Shown piece after piece: positions 20,912 to 32,505 of a stretch of DNA of 64,000 nt. Source of the DNA: Epiperipatus broadwayi. Taxonomy: Eukaryota > Onychophora > Udeonychophora > Euonychophora > Peripatidae. The stretch lies in assembly GCA_028023455.1 (NCBI GenBank), contig JAQFVV010012529.1, positions 1,920,001 to 1,984,000 of the forward strand, read 5' to 3'. A model generated the notes under the pieces. That model was not told where the DNA came from and ran no database searches. It saw only the letters and a list, made by a program, of their open reading frames with translations. How positions within the stretch are numbered: position 1 is the stretch's first letter; each line of letters begins with the position of its first letter. A program made the position numbers and the translations under genes.

Positions 20912-22320
20912 CGACTTGTCTTGTTATAATACATATACCGACTTTGTCTCGGTATAATATAATACCTTTTTTGTCTGATACTTGCACTAATACTTTGTTA
21001 TCCATCAAAATGCATTTGTGGTTTTCTGATAAACATTATATTTTCTGTAGCCTCTTTGCAATTCATTTTAGTAGCTGGTATCTTGGATCAGCTTTAATTA
21101 AATCTATGATTTTGCTGTTCAGTTTTAGATTAAAATCCATCAATATTGTTTACATTGAGGAGACTCTGTTTCATTTGGATAATGTACTAGCACAAGATAG
21201 GATACACACTCTCTATAGACACAGTTGTAGTTTGACAGCAAGTCTGGCAAACATATTCTAGGACTTAGATAATCCAGACTTATGATTTAGGATAGTATCC
21301 TTAACAGTGGTTTGTTGTCCATGACTGTTTGGAATGATCTACCATATATGTATTGTTGAAATTTTTAAACTCCATATATAATAGCTAATGCTTCCTAGTA
21401 CAGTCAGTTAAAGTTTCTTTTAGTGTTGGAAGGGGTCCAAAATATGAATGCTATTGGTTTCTTTACATTTGTGATGGGATGACAATATCATCCTTAATTC
21501 ATATTTAGATGTATCAGTCATGAGAATGATATCTCATTTATTGTATTGAATGAGAAGATTGTTAGATGTCATTGTAGACTTTGTCTTCATCAAAGCAAAT
21601 TCTTGTTCAGTTCTCCACTTTTAGTATTGCTTCTGTTTAAGTATGTCATAGAGAGGTTGAATAACATGTTTTCTCTTTAAAAATCACTCCAGACATAGAA
21701 AAACATTGTGTTTCTTAGGCACAATGTGTTTTTGACAACTTGCACTTTGTCTAGTGCAAATATTTTCCTTTTCCACCATCCAGTGAAGATGTGTCCTAGG
21801 AATTTAAATTCTGCAGCTGTCATATGTATCTGCTAGGGTTTAGACAGGTTTCAAAACTTGAAAGTTGTTTACAAACTTTCATCACTCTATTCTTTAATAT
21901 CTTCTAGTTGTTATCTATATAACATTAAAGTATAAGATTATCTCCACACATTCTGAATTGGTGTCTATTTTTACTTGAAATACATTTGGGGTGGTAGCTG
22001 GTTATAGTTAAATAACCATCTGTATGTAATCAGTATTAGAATTTTTGTAATCTTTTTTGTTACTGGGATTCCATATAGATCTAGCTTGACAAGTGTCATG
22101 CTTATTTATCCAGGTCTTTTTTAAAAAGGTAGAGGGAATATATTCCTAACTTCATTTCTGACATTGATGTTTTTCACAACATCAATGATCTAAATAATTC
22201 ACAGCCTATGATTGGATTAATTTCCATTGATAATATAGAGGCAGTAGTGTTCCACTGTTTTCTAATTATGATAGGTATTCAGACCATCCCCAACAGTTAA
22301 ATTGGATTGCTATTTTCATC
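20912..22320 (-). pseudogene. Gypsy G2 pol, 5' part: reverse transcriptase and RNase H
   Basis: Minus-strand reading in shifting frames gives a hallmark series: a degraded polymerase box (CYID in place of Y-x-D-D) near 21920, FKFLGHIF near 21800, LDKVQVV near 21745, QPLYDILK near 21650, LLIQYNK and MTDTSK (RNase H start) near 21540, then LAIIYGV and QQYIYGRSFQTVMDNKPL near 21310-21400. It continues through a linker to the 'tacat' at 20907, where the 6.9 kb insertion begins. These are the RT thumb, RNase H and connection of Ty3/Gypsy. Many stops and frameshifts make it inactive. The plus-strand ORFs over this region (20884-21261, 22521-22781) are antisense shadows. Confidence 0.8.
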
Positions 22321-23319
22321 CTATGCTCTTAGATCTGTTTCAACTGAATTTTTTAAATTCTGAGTTAGTTTTCTCTGATCTTAAATTGTTAATAAAGATA
22401 TTCCCGCACAGCTATCAATTTCAATGGCAACCAGTCTATTAAGGATTTTAAGTGCTAACATAACTTCAAACAAAATAGTAGCCACATTCTTTACACTTTG
22501 TCATTTTTAGTGACATTTTTTTGGTTACTCTCATGCTATGTGATCTATTGCTCCACAACAATAGGAAATTGTCTTTGGTTTGGTTTCTTCAACCCTGTAA
22601 TTTTGTACATTGTTGCCTGCAAGCTGTCCCTTGCAGAAAGTTTTTGAAATTCTTTAGTCTGGTAAGAACTAATTTGTGGATTATTTCTTATTTAATAACT
22701 TCACAATGGGATATATCATTAATGCCTAATACCCAATATCTCAATTTGTCATTGACCATTCCCCACAACAATTCTTTCTAAAAACTGTCATAAAAGCAGG
22801 GTTTTACCATGCCTCTCATTTTCTGCATAATTATCTCATTTTTTGCTTGTCATTTATTTTTAAATATGAGCTATGTGAGATATTTAAGAAGTTGGGAGTT
22901 GAAAAAATTATTTAGTTTTGTTACTATTTCATCATACATCTGTGTTTCTGGTTCACCTAATCTATTCATGATCTTGACTTGCTAGATGTCAAAATAAAGT
23001 GTCTATCTTAATAGCATTACTGGCATTGCCATAGTAATTAAGAAAAATTTCTCTATCCATTTTATGTCTGCCATGTTTTTGATATAAAATTTGAAAATAC
23101 CAGCTTGCAGCATAGATGCCATTCTACACTGATTTTGCAATGTTAACATTTCTACTAAGTTGTAAAATCTGCTATTTGTTTACATGGGTTTCTGATCTGT
23201 TGGCTACTTCATCTAGGTATTTTAGCTTTAATACAGGACATTTCCTTGATTCTATCAACTGTGCCAATATGCTATATCCAGGCATGAGTCAGTCAGATAC
23301 AAGTGAGAATATTTAATTC
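22321..23319 (-). pseudogene. Gypsy G2 gag/protease region remnant
   Basis: Minus-strand sequence upstream of the RT carries SYCCGAIDHIA near 22530-22565, a plausible CCHC zinc knuckle (C-x2-C-G-x4-H-x4) missing its last cysteine. Upstream of it a stretch with KFQKLSARDS-like character fits a Gag C-terminus. The rest, up to the 5' LTR at about 23320, is too degraded to divide. Assignment depends mainly on position between the LTR and the RT. Confidence 0.5.
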
Positions 23320-23689
23320 TCACAGTCAGCAGTCATGAGCTGGAATAGTATCAAATACATTATTATCAAGAATGAGTGAGATTGAAACATAATGTAACTT
23401 AACCCATTTCTTGAATGAGAATTATATACATTATTTACTAGCATACAAATAATAAAAGAGCTATCAAACATGTATTAAATAATATATAGTTAGTGCGACT
23501 TTGTGCTATTTTCTCTAAGAAGGGGTTTCTAAGATTATCCTGTTCTAGAAAGAAGCAAGCAAGCATCTTAAAGTTGGCCTAATTTCACTAATTACTAATT
23601 CCTTTGATGATAATCTGATAATTATCAAACATAGCTTTTTTTGTATAATGTTTATATTCTTTACAGTTATAAACTCACATAATTATGTA

Positions 23690-24663
23690 GACATCACATG
23701 ATTACTATGGCTTGCACTGAGTGGCAATACGTATTGTAACGCATATATATATATATATCCCGTTAAAGTTCAGATTAAAGGAAAATAAAGTTCTAAGATT
23801 TTAAATTAAGAGTTTATAATGTTTTTTTGTTTAAAATGTATACTTTCCTTTCTTTCTCTGGGCTCGTTCCTTCGCGATGAAAATCTGAATTTATACAAGA
23901 TCCATTTCTTGTGGGCGATAACGATTTATGAAGTCGCATTTACGATGTTTTCTGAAGACGGTACCAGTGGTTCTATCCTGGGATCCGTGGAGATGAAAGC
24001 TGCCTTCGGCCGGCCGAACCGAAGGAAGCACGAAGAAACCGATTACATTCTTAGTGACGGCGACAATATATATATTTTTAAATATTCTACTTTCAGCAAA
24101 GCTTACGGAATTCAAAATTTAATTTTTTTAATTCTCTCTAACTAATTAATTATTGTTTTGGATTTTCCTTTTATAGTCCTCAGGCACCTTATCTCTGGAA
24201 TGCAGAATTTATCAAACATACTTCATGTCTGTATTTTATTGGTTTATTGGGTTTGTGTCCAAGGTAAGATTTTGGGTTTTCCACTGAGGTCTGCGTCTCT
24301 ATCTCTGGGCGGGAACTCATCTATTTCGTAATCACTTTTTTAATTATCATTTTGCCTTAAGGATCTGTTTGTAATTTTTATTTTTAAGATTAAAACTTTC
24401 GTTATTTTTAAAATCAAAATGTTTTTTTTTATATATATTATTTATAGATTAGAATCTTTGTTTCGATTCTATAATTTATTTATTTTTTAAAAACTCATTT
24501 TAATAAATTAATAATTCGTTATTTGTGCATTTTGAACGTTTGTGATTTTAATTCAGTATTAGATATTTATAAAAACATTAAGCATTAGAATTTAAATGTA
24601 ACACACATATATATATATCCCGTTACAGTATAGAGACTTTTGTCTGTTTTAATAATTATGCAG
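23690..24663. repeat. Family P remnant, split
   Basis: The left piece is 'ggcttgcactgagtggcaat' up to 23734. The right piece is 'gtatagagacttttg' and 'ctgttttaataatt' from 24628. Together they correspond to the continuous 'gagtggcaatatgtatagag' found in the P copy at 32427-32446, which serves as the uninterrupted version of the site. Confidence 0.75.
23731..24631. mobile_element. 893 bp solo-LTR-like insertion (23735-24627) with 4 bp TSD
   Basis: The element starts TGTAACG and ends CGTTACA, giving LTR-style TG...CA ends with a 7 bp inverted terminus. It is flanked by 'gtat' at 23731-23734 and 24628-24631, present once in the undisturbed P copies. Each end also has a related module: TGTAACGC-(AT)n-CCCGTTA on the left and TGTAACAC-(AT)n-CCCGTTACA on the right. 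The interior has a GC-richer block (23870-24060) and no gag or pol. A 108-codon plus-strand frame (23819-24145) lies across it and is probably fortuitous. The best reading is a solo LTR of a Ty3/Gypsy-type element left by LTR-LTR recombination. A TRIM-like element is the alternative. Confidence 0.65.
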
Positions 24664-24793
24664 ATTCACTATATTTCTTACATGCATTAACTATTTATTT
24701 TAATATAAGTTATATTGCATAAGGTAATATTCTATTTTAATTATTATATACCTATGAATAATCCATTAAGACTATTTATCTTAATGTATTGCA

Positions 24794-25123
24794 TGACACT
24801 GTTTTAAGAGAAATCAATAGGTAGCAAATCAAACAGAGTTTAAGCTAAAATATAATTTTAAAAACAAAACTCCTCACATCAGCCAGTCAAATAAAAATTA
24901 AATTGAATTAAATTTCAGCAAGCAAAAAATAATAACCATTGACATTAGAACTTGACATGAAAAACAGGACTAATTAAAAAATAAAATATTTGCAATTATG
25001 ATTGAATTTACAATTACAAAATATATTTGATATTAACTAATCTTTTGTTTATTTTTACTTCTTATATATTTTGTGCATGGGAATTAAAATACTTTTATTG
25101 CAAAATGTATTATTTTAAGGCAA
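24794..25123. other. AT-rich sequence without recognised features
   Basis: No repeat match, RNA gene or ORF recognised. Confidence 0.45.
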
Positions 25124-25521
25124 TAAACACCACACGATCACCATTTCTTATGCTTGCTTATAACTGTTATTAAAATAGGTAAAACTCTCTCTCTATATAT
25201 ATATATATTGCCACTCAGTGCAAGCCAGAGTAATCAATGGATGCCAGAAGGATTGTACATAAAAACCCCATCTAGTGCTTTCTTATCCAATATCCTCAGA
25301 CTAGTTTCTGTGAGGGTTGCATTAGATCCTAAAATCTAGGTGCAGTGTTCTCAGATCCAAGGTTCCTCACTGACAAAGGTCACAAGCCAGAAACTAGTTT
25401 GGGGATATTGGATGGGTAGGCATTAGATGGGGATTTTAGGCCCAAGCCTTCTGGCACCCATTGATTACTCTGTCTTGCACTGAGTGGCAATATGTTTAGA
25501 GAGATTTGCCTGTTTTAATAT
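25124..25521. repeat. Palindromic repeat family P, copy 4 (hairpin form)
   Basis: Begins 'gatcaccatttcttatgctt' and 'ttattaaaataggtaaaact'. The inward arm is 'caagccagagtaatcaatgg'...'ctagtgctttcttatccaat'. A spacer holds 'gggttgcattagatccta' and 'ctcactgacaaaggtcac'. The inverted arm runs 'ggatattggatgggtaggc' to 'tgcctgttttaata'. Arms are about 130 bp. An (AT)n/(CT)n expansion sits in the left arm at 25187-25209. Confidence 0.85.
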
Positions 25522-28297
25522 ATTATTTGTTTTCTTTATTTTATTGAGTATGCACTTGTAGTCTAAACTTAAGAATAAATGCAGATATTTTTATCAATGA
25601 CTTTTTTTATATACATTCATATACTATATACTATAAGAGCATCAAAATATTGCATAAATTACCAATATTTTGACAATATTTATATGATTATTGTCAAAAT
25701 ATTTTTTTCCTTCCTCATTGCTGAATAAACTGTATGCTTTATTATAGATTCTCACTATAAAGCTGAAAAAAAAAGATATATTATGTTTTTCAATGGTGTA
25801 ATTAGTGGAAGAAAAACAAGTACTATGGAAGATAGCTTAGAAAAGAGAGCTTAAACACTTTAAAAAATAAACAATTCAAATTTAAATGATGAGGAAGAGG
25901 GTGAGACATTAATAAAACATTCATATGGCTACTTATAAGATATTTTTTTCTGGAAGCTTGAAACATTTTCCTTTTTCACAAAAGTGAATTTTGTATAATT
26001 TCAGCAAAAGTGCTTTTTTGGATGCTTTTACTATTTTCAAATTAGAAAGATACAAATGAAACAGGTTCAATTATAGCAAGATACAGATTCTGCTTTGACC
26101 AAAGACAGCAAAATCAAGAATTGTCCTGATGTTATTGCTTTCAGAATGCTTATGTTATCAATTTATTCTCCCAATTATTAACAACCTAGACATATATAAT
26201 TGTATTATCAAAACAAATTGCTTTGAACTTTCATATATATATATTTGTAGAATGATAGGAGTTTTGTACATAATGAAAGTAGCTTAAAAAAAGAAAAAAA
26301 CATAGATTAAAATGAATATTCTCAAATAGCACAAATAGATTATTATATTATCTAGATATTAATTTAATAAATAGCTTGAAAATAAGAATAAATGTATGTT
26401 GTTTAAACTGTATGTCCATCTGTGTAAACCCATATATAAATGCTGATTTTAGATATAAACACACATATGTGCATTTGGTGCGCTTTATAATATAAAGATA
26501 TTTTAAATATTTAATTATTAATTTGCCTTAAAATTATAGTTTTAACATATATTATAAAATATAATTACTGACATGATACCAAATTTATATTATTACACAA
26601 ATAATTTGCCTTAGGTCAAAACCTTAGTTTTTTTTTTTACTTTTAGGCTATTAGTTTCACAATAAAAAAAAAGGAATTAGAGGTATTTGCTAAATGCTCA
26701 AACTGCATTAATTCCAGATTTGAATTCCAAATCAGTCTGGAAATGGGGATTAAAGTGCACTATCATCTACTAACCAAAGGCTACTTAAGTTTACAATATA
26801 TGAAATTAAAGTAAAAATTAATGAAATGCTATTATTAATCACAATTGGTCGTAAAAATCAGGAGATGTTGTGTTGATACAAACATTGAGATATTCTAAAT
26901 TAAAATTATCAAAGGATCCTAAATGAATACTTGTTGGTACAAAAGCAATCTTTACAAATCTATGCTATGTTAAGCTCAGTTTAGATTCAGCTTAAAAAAT
27001 CAAATTTTTTAAAACAGTGATTTGACTTATTTTATAATCTTTTCATTTGCCTTTATTTTATGCCAGTCTTGTATTTATTTACTATTAGTTTATATAGTGC
27101 TTTGCTTTAATTAATACGATGTTACATTACATGTTTTCGATGGTATAATTAAACTGATTTATATAAAATTATATTTTTCATTAATTAAAAATATTTCATT
27201 TCATCGTCTCTTGATCTCCCAAACAAATGATTTAAAAATAAGCAAAATTTTTTTGGGTAAATGTTTAAACACTAGAAATGTGAAGCAATGTTGTTTTTTT
27301 GATTACAAGAGGGCAGCACAATAAATTAAATAATTTTAACACGTAGTCGTATTAAACAATTTGCATAGAAGTATACGCATCTCTTCAATTTTCTTTTTAA
27401 AGACTCGTGTAAAATGTTTACTTTTAAGATGTGACAAAATAAATACAGTTTGAGGTGGTATTCTAATTTATTATCTGAGATAATTATTGTAATTAATTAA
27501 TGTTTACTAAAAGATAGTCTTCCAAAACTACGTAACTCCCCGGTCTTGACCTAGATGCGGGCCTAAACTTTATTATTAAAATTCGTCGGCTCATTAAGAG
27601 GTATAGTATAAATTAATTTTTTCTCTTGATAAAACATTACAACCCTATGATAGTGTGTAATAATCAGAACAGTGCTTTTGTAATATTATTTTCAAACTGA
27701 TATTTGTTATCAATTGTTTTGTTATTTTCATGCAAGTAATGGGGCAAAATAAAAATAAAAGACTAATTAATTAGTATATTTATGTAATATTATGATGGCA
27801 CTTCCGCAAAAGTAATAACAAAGTAAGTAAAGTGACGGATAAACCTGAATGTGTTTAAAAAACATTTTTTTGAAGTAAATTTGATTGGAAAATGGGAAAT
27901 TATTATTTATCTGGTAAAATTTTCTCGTTTTTCAAATTCTTAATTTCAGATTGTAAATTTCTTTACCAAGTTTTTACCCTCTAGTTTAATTAAAATATGG
28001 TATTGTATTTCATTAATTCCTATTAACGTAAAATAGATTATATAAATAAATAAATGAATAACGAGTACTATGTTGGACTATTTCCTTTAACTTAAATGTA
28101 TTTTAGATAAATTTTATCTAATTTTTCACATACATTCAACTGTCTTAGAATTTTGAATTGCTCAACAGGCACAACTATTAAGATTATTAAAAAAAAAAAA
28201 ATAATATAAATAAAGGCATAAAATATTAATATATGTATATAGTATAAATTTTAAAAGAGAAAAAAAAGTTTAAATAGTTTGATTTTTTCTAAAGACA
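25522..28297. other. 2.8 kb AT-rich sequence, no gene seen
   Basis: I see only AT-rich DNA with homopolymer runs. A small less AT-rich patch at 27520-27605 ('ctccccggtcttgacctaga') has no coding frame and no repeat partner in the window. Confidence 0.45.
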
Positions 28298-28378
28298 TTC
28301 AACAATTAAAACTAGATTATGGAAATAGTCCAACATACAATTACAAGTAAAACGCCATCACAAACTTTCAGGCAAGAG
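28298..28378 (+). repeat. SINE tail relative (fragment)
   Basis: 'aagacattcaacaattaaaa', 'gattatggaaatagtccaac' and 'aaaacgccatcacaaact' parallel the tail of the SINE and its flank at 7705-7790 ('gatgatggaaatagtccaat', 'aaaataccattataaacc'). No tRNA-like head is present, so this is a 5'-truncated copy or a separate repeat shared by both places. Confidence 0.5.
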
Positions 28379-29211
28379 TATTTTATTTTCTTGAATGATT
28401 TATTAAGATAGATTCTTTTTAATAAACAATTGATTAATTACACATAAAAAATGATTTTTTTTTCTTTTAAAATTTGTATTGTGTTCATATAGTATTAGTT
28501 ATTGATTTTTAAAAAAAAAAATCCCATTATTATGTCTGATGACATAACACACCATGTACTATATATATTTAACTATATAATTATATTTTGTGATTCAATT
28601 ATAACAATACATATCAATTCAGACTTTTTAGTTTGCAAACATTGGCAAGTTTAACATTACATTTAGATTAGTTTTAGTGAACAATCAAGGTTGAATATAT
28701 AACACAGAAAGATCATCTCATTGACATACTGGATGCTTGGTGAATAACATAGAATCTCATGCTGTTTTAATTAATTATGTACAAGCATTTGATTATGACA
28801 TAGTAATAGGCATTGATTATCTAGGATATGATGATGATAATTGTTTAGAAAATATATATAATATGTTTGACAAGCACAGATTTCAATGTAAAAAATGGAT
28901 AACAACTTCTTTAATTGTGATTGACATGTCTATTTTAATCATTCAATTTTTTTAGTTTTATAGTCAGCAGGAAATTTGTTTGATTGTTCTAAACATTTTA
29001 ACAATTAGTTTCAAAATGGGATAATATAAACTTTTTTTTTTCTTATCAATAAATTTGATATAAATTTTAAACATCCCAAATTTATATCAGTAGAAATCTA
29101 TTAATATTTGGCTCACTATAATCCTGAGTTTGATTTTTGTTGCAATTTTATTTAAGTAAGAATTGATATACCAGGTACTCTTAAACTTGGAGCCTAATTG
29201 TAAATGTAGGG

Positions 29212-29550
29212 TATTTGAACTCAGATTTTCAAGCCACTTTACTATCCATACTATCTTATACTACTGATACACATGACCACATACATGGTATGGATAGCTG
29301 AAGTAGTTGGAGATGGCAGTAGGTTGAAGTCTGTCCATTAAAGTGTAAGGATTTGCTATCTTAATATAAACTGAGCAGTGATTATATATATGTATGGGAG
29401 ATGGTAATCTGGACCAACTGATGAGTGCTGGTTTAGCACGAAATACATATGTTGGTGATTATTTATCTTTTCTGCTTGTGTGTGGTCGTGTATATCAGTA
29501 GTATGAGATAGTATGGATAGTAAAGTAGCTTGAAAATCTGAGTTCAAATT
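29212..29550. mobile_element. Inverted-repeat element carrying a hammerhead-like fold
   Basis: Left arm (29212-29285) and right arm (29479-29550) are reverse complements with few mismatches: 'tttgaactcagattttcaag', 'ccactttactatccatacta' and 'tactactgatacacatgacc' return inverted. About 190 bp between the arms holds the ribozyme-like motif at 29403-29463. No meaningful ORF (a 63-codon minus-strand frame is a chance reading of it). A MITE or SINE-like retroposon built around a ribozyme is possible. Only one copy is in this window. Confidence 0.8.
29403..29463 (+). ncRNA. Type I hammerhead ribozyme-like motif
   Basis: As RNA: conserved core CUGAUGA (29418-29424). Stem II is GUGCU/AGCAC, five perfect pairs with loop GGUUU (29425-29439), followed by GAAA (29440-29443). 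A two-pair stem III (AU/AU) has loop ACAU (29443-29450). Stem I is ACCAA (29413-29417) with UUGGU (29452-29456), extended past a UGG bulge by seven more pairs between 29403-29409 and 29457-29463. Every invariant core base is present. The residue expected just before the scissile bond (position 17) is G51 of 29401-29460, that is 29451, which in active hammerheads should not be G. Self-cleavage of this copy is therefore doubtful, but the fold is unlikely by chance. Confidence 0.75.
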
Positions 29551-29784
29551 TTATTTAAGGTAAAATAAATGTAATCCAGATATAGTAATTTTATTTTAAT
29601 TAATGAGCTGAGATTCAATATCCAAATATTCCAATGAAAAGATGGCTGGTTTTTTCTGCAAATTGCTTCCAGTCCTATCTCTGATTCAACATATGACGTA
29701 TAGCAATATTAAGGCACTAGTGTGTCTGAATCATGAGTTGCAACATGAATGTGTTTTGCCTTTAATCCACAGTGGCTCTATATA

Positions 29785-29965
29785 CTAACATAAAATTTTA
29801 TTTAAAATTGGACAAAGCTGCTATTAAAACATTTGAAATGATTCAACTATGAAAGTAAACTATTAGTTGTAAGAAAGTTTTCAAGTGGTTTGCAAGATTT
29901 TATGGTGGCAATGAGAGCATTGAAGATAATCCACAAAGACATAAAACACACTGTCAAACTCATGA
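29785..29965 (+). pseudogene. mariner-type transposase N-terminal fragment
   Basis: Plus-strand reading gives LKLDKAAIKTFEMIQ and, after a stop, KKVFKWFARFYGGNESIEDN. Together these have the layout of the helix-turn-helix DNA-binding N-terminus of mariner transposases (a TFEM-like helix, then W-x-x-RF-x-x-G-x-x-S-x-EDD-like residues). The DDD catalytic part is not seen downstream. The element is 3'-deleted and dead. Confidence 0.6.
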
Positions 29966-30129
29966 CTTAGACATGCTAGCACCTTAAAATTTTTATGATG
30001 AGTAGCTGTACTATGTCACTACATAGGACATTGATTCAGAGAAAGTATTTTAAGCAGTTTGGAGAGAGTATTAATTATCTTTTCAATGGGACACACTGCA
30101 TATATTTAAGCAATCTCAATTGAATGCTG

Positions 30130-31615
30130 ACTGTCTTTGATTCTTAACAAAGTTGGTATATATTAAATAAACATGTACCCTTTTTTTAGCTTACTTTTAA
30201 TATTATATTTATCCTATTTCAAAGACATTTATTGTAAATTGAAATAACCAATAGTTTAATAGATAATAATGCTACGTTCAAATTCTTAGAATAATTTTTG
30301 TCTATAGTATATAAATGGTACTCTAGTGTAACCTATATAGCTATAAAATCAAGTTAGTTTGAATTGAGAATTTTAGGATTTTTGAAAAGTCATTAGTTTG
30401 ATAGTAGAAAAAAAAAATGGCTTTTGGATATGAAGGTGCAAAATTAATGATGTCACTTACAAGTATAGACAGAAACTAATCTGGGTATTTGGATATAGAA
30501 CTACCATATAATTTCCAAGATTATTCAAGCTTACAATAGATATAATTGAAGTAGAATAAATAGAATGAATTACTGCCACTAATTTAGATATAGAAAGTAA
30601 GCTAAAAAAATATCATATTATGTTTTGTATTGTTATATAACTGTATATAAAAATGATTATTCAAATACATTTTTTGTTATTGATGATATTAAGAGACCCC
30701 CTTGATCAAAATTGAATGATTTTGGGAAAGTGCATACTAAATGAATTCATGAAAAACAGAGATTTCCCCCCATAAAATATTTTTTTATAAATGAGTAAAG
30801 TTAATAATGTTTAACAAAGATTGACAAACAAAATGCGCATCTGATTTTAGATACTGATATGTATATATTCTTAAAAAATATATATACAGAAATATATTTG
30901 TATATTAAAAAAAAAAATCTATTAAAAAAAAGGTTGCTTAAGAGTTGCATTTAATTTAGATATAAATCCAATGTTTATCATTAAGAAACAGAAATAGACA
31001 AATTAATCTGGAAATTTAATGTGACACTATCATGTGACACTGTCCTTTGATTATTCAAACTAATAGTAGATAGCTTTGGAGTAAAGTAAATACCAAAGTT
31101 ACTGCTAATTTTTGTATTGGAGGTCAACTGAGAAAGTAATATGATGCTTTTGATATAAACAAACTTATCAAAAGCTAAAATAGACTTACATTTAACATGT
31201 AGCTGAAGTTGTTAAAATATAGAGGCAGGCATATATAACTATATAAGAAAGTTAATTTGAATTCAAGATTTTATGGTGTTTCAATCCCAGGTTATTAGCT
31301 TGGATAATATAAAAGAAGTTAAAGTGGGTGCTGGATTTGTAGTTGTTAATCCAATGCATTTTATTAATGAAGGTAAATACTGTATCCTGAAACCAATTTA
31401 GAATTGTATGGCTCATTGATTTCCCAAACTTGTAATAGATATATGTGGAGTAAATAAAGGGAGTTGATGAAAATAAATATATTTTCCAGACTTAAATTGT
31501 TGTCAATACAATACTTATGTATAATACTTGTTTTATAAATTGTATTGGGTTAGATAGTTTAAAGCATGATGATGTAATAATGCAAATAATATCTTATGCC
31601 TAGGCATTTTAATAA
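30130..31615. other. AT-rich intergenic sequence
   Basis: No coding potential or recognised repeat. Several stretches (30420-30620, 30930-31130, 31280-31460) share loosely similar phrases such as 'agaaactaatctgg' and 'agtttgaattgagaattt'. This suggests very old tandem duplications that I could not delimit. Confidence 0.35.
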
Positions 31616-32505
31616 GATATTAAAACAGGCAAAACTCTCCATACAGTAGTGCTACTCAGTGCAAGCCAGAGTAATCAATGGATGCCAGAATTCTTGTGCA
31701 TAAAATCCCTATCTAGTGCCTACTCATCCAATATCCCCAGACTAGTTTCTGGCTTGTGGCCTTCGTCAGTGAAGAGCTTTGGATCTGAGAGCACTGCATC
31801 TAGATCTTAGGATCTAATGCAACCATCCAGTAGCCATCTTTTATCTCTACTTAACTACAAAACTATGAGAATCAAATTGGAAACTTAATATTTTCAATCT
31901 AATCTCATTAGCTTAAGTATAGTCATATGGGTCTGAACTCAGCTCAGTACCCATACATTTTGGTGTCTTTGATTGTTTAATAACAATAGCCACCACAATC
32001 CTATTTAGCAGAATTAGTATTAAACCATTGAACATCAGATTGCTTGTTTTAATAACATTTATGAGCAAGCATAAGAAATGGTGATCATGTGATGTTCAGT
32101 GGTTTAATACCAATGCTGCCTAATAGGATAGTGGTGCTATGATTATTAAAGAACCAAAGACCCCAAAATGTATGGGTACTGAACTGAGTTCAGACCCATA
32201 TGACTATATAAGCTAATGAGCTTAGATTGAAAATATTATTGTGTTTTCAATTTGATTCTCATAGTTTTGTAGTTAAGTAGAGATAAAAGGTGGCTGCTGG
32301 AGGGTTGCATTAGATCCTAAGATCTAGGTGCAGTGCTCTCAGATCCAAGGCTCCTCACGGATGAAGGCCACAAGCCAGAAACTAGTCTGGGGATATTAGA
32401 TGAGTAGGCACTAAATGGGGATTTTGAGTGGCAATATGTATAGAGAGTTTTGCCTGTTTCAATAACAATTGTGAACAAGCATAAGAAATGACAATCATGT
32501 GATGC
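31616..32505. repeat. Palindromic repeat family P, copy 5 (about 890 bp, arms about 420 bp)
   Basis: The left arm runs from 'aaaacaggcaaaactctcca' through 'ctcagtacccatacatttt' to 'attaaaccattgaacatca' (about 32039). The right arm is its reverse complement from 'gatgttcagtggtttaatac' (about 32090) through 'aatgtatgggtactgaactg' to 'tttgcctgtttcaataa'. It is the most complete copy. Short differences between arms, such as loss of about 60 bp near 32420, show independent mutation. No ORF. Confidence 0.9.

Larger units (their letters stand above)
23320..24793 (-). mobile_element. 5' LTR of Gypsy element G2, interrupted by nested insertions
   Basis: Matches 12345-12933 in order, but the match is split. 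The first part runs 'gagctggaatagtatcaaat' to 'aaactcacataattatgtag' (23334-23688). The second part resumes 'attcactatatttcttacat' to 'taatgtattgca' (about 24665-24793). Between them lie a piece of repeat family P and, inside that, an 893 bp solo-LTR-like insertion. The element therefore records three events in order: G2, then P, then the inner insertion. Confidence 0.8.

Noticed and set aside
20884-21261. 125-codon plus-strand frame, the second-longest in the window
   Set aside because: It is antisense to Gypsy G2 RNase H, whose motifs are visible on the minus strand, and it begins in a (TG)n tract.
23819-24145. 108-codon plus-strand frame with a GC-rich centre
   Set aside because: It lies wholly inside the solo-LTR-like insertion, has no recognisable domain and an F/L/I-rich start and end from AT-rich flanks. 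It is likely a fortuitous frame.
28737-28955. 72-codon plus-strand frame rich in Asp/Tyr
   Set aside because: It looks locally protein-like but has no family resemblance and no neighbouring exon or retroelement motif, so it is unsupported.
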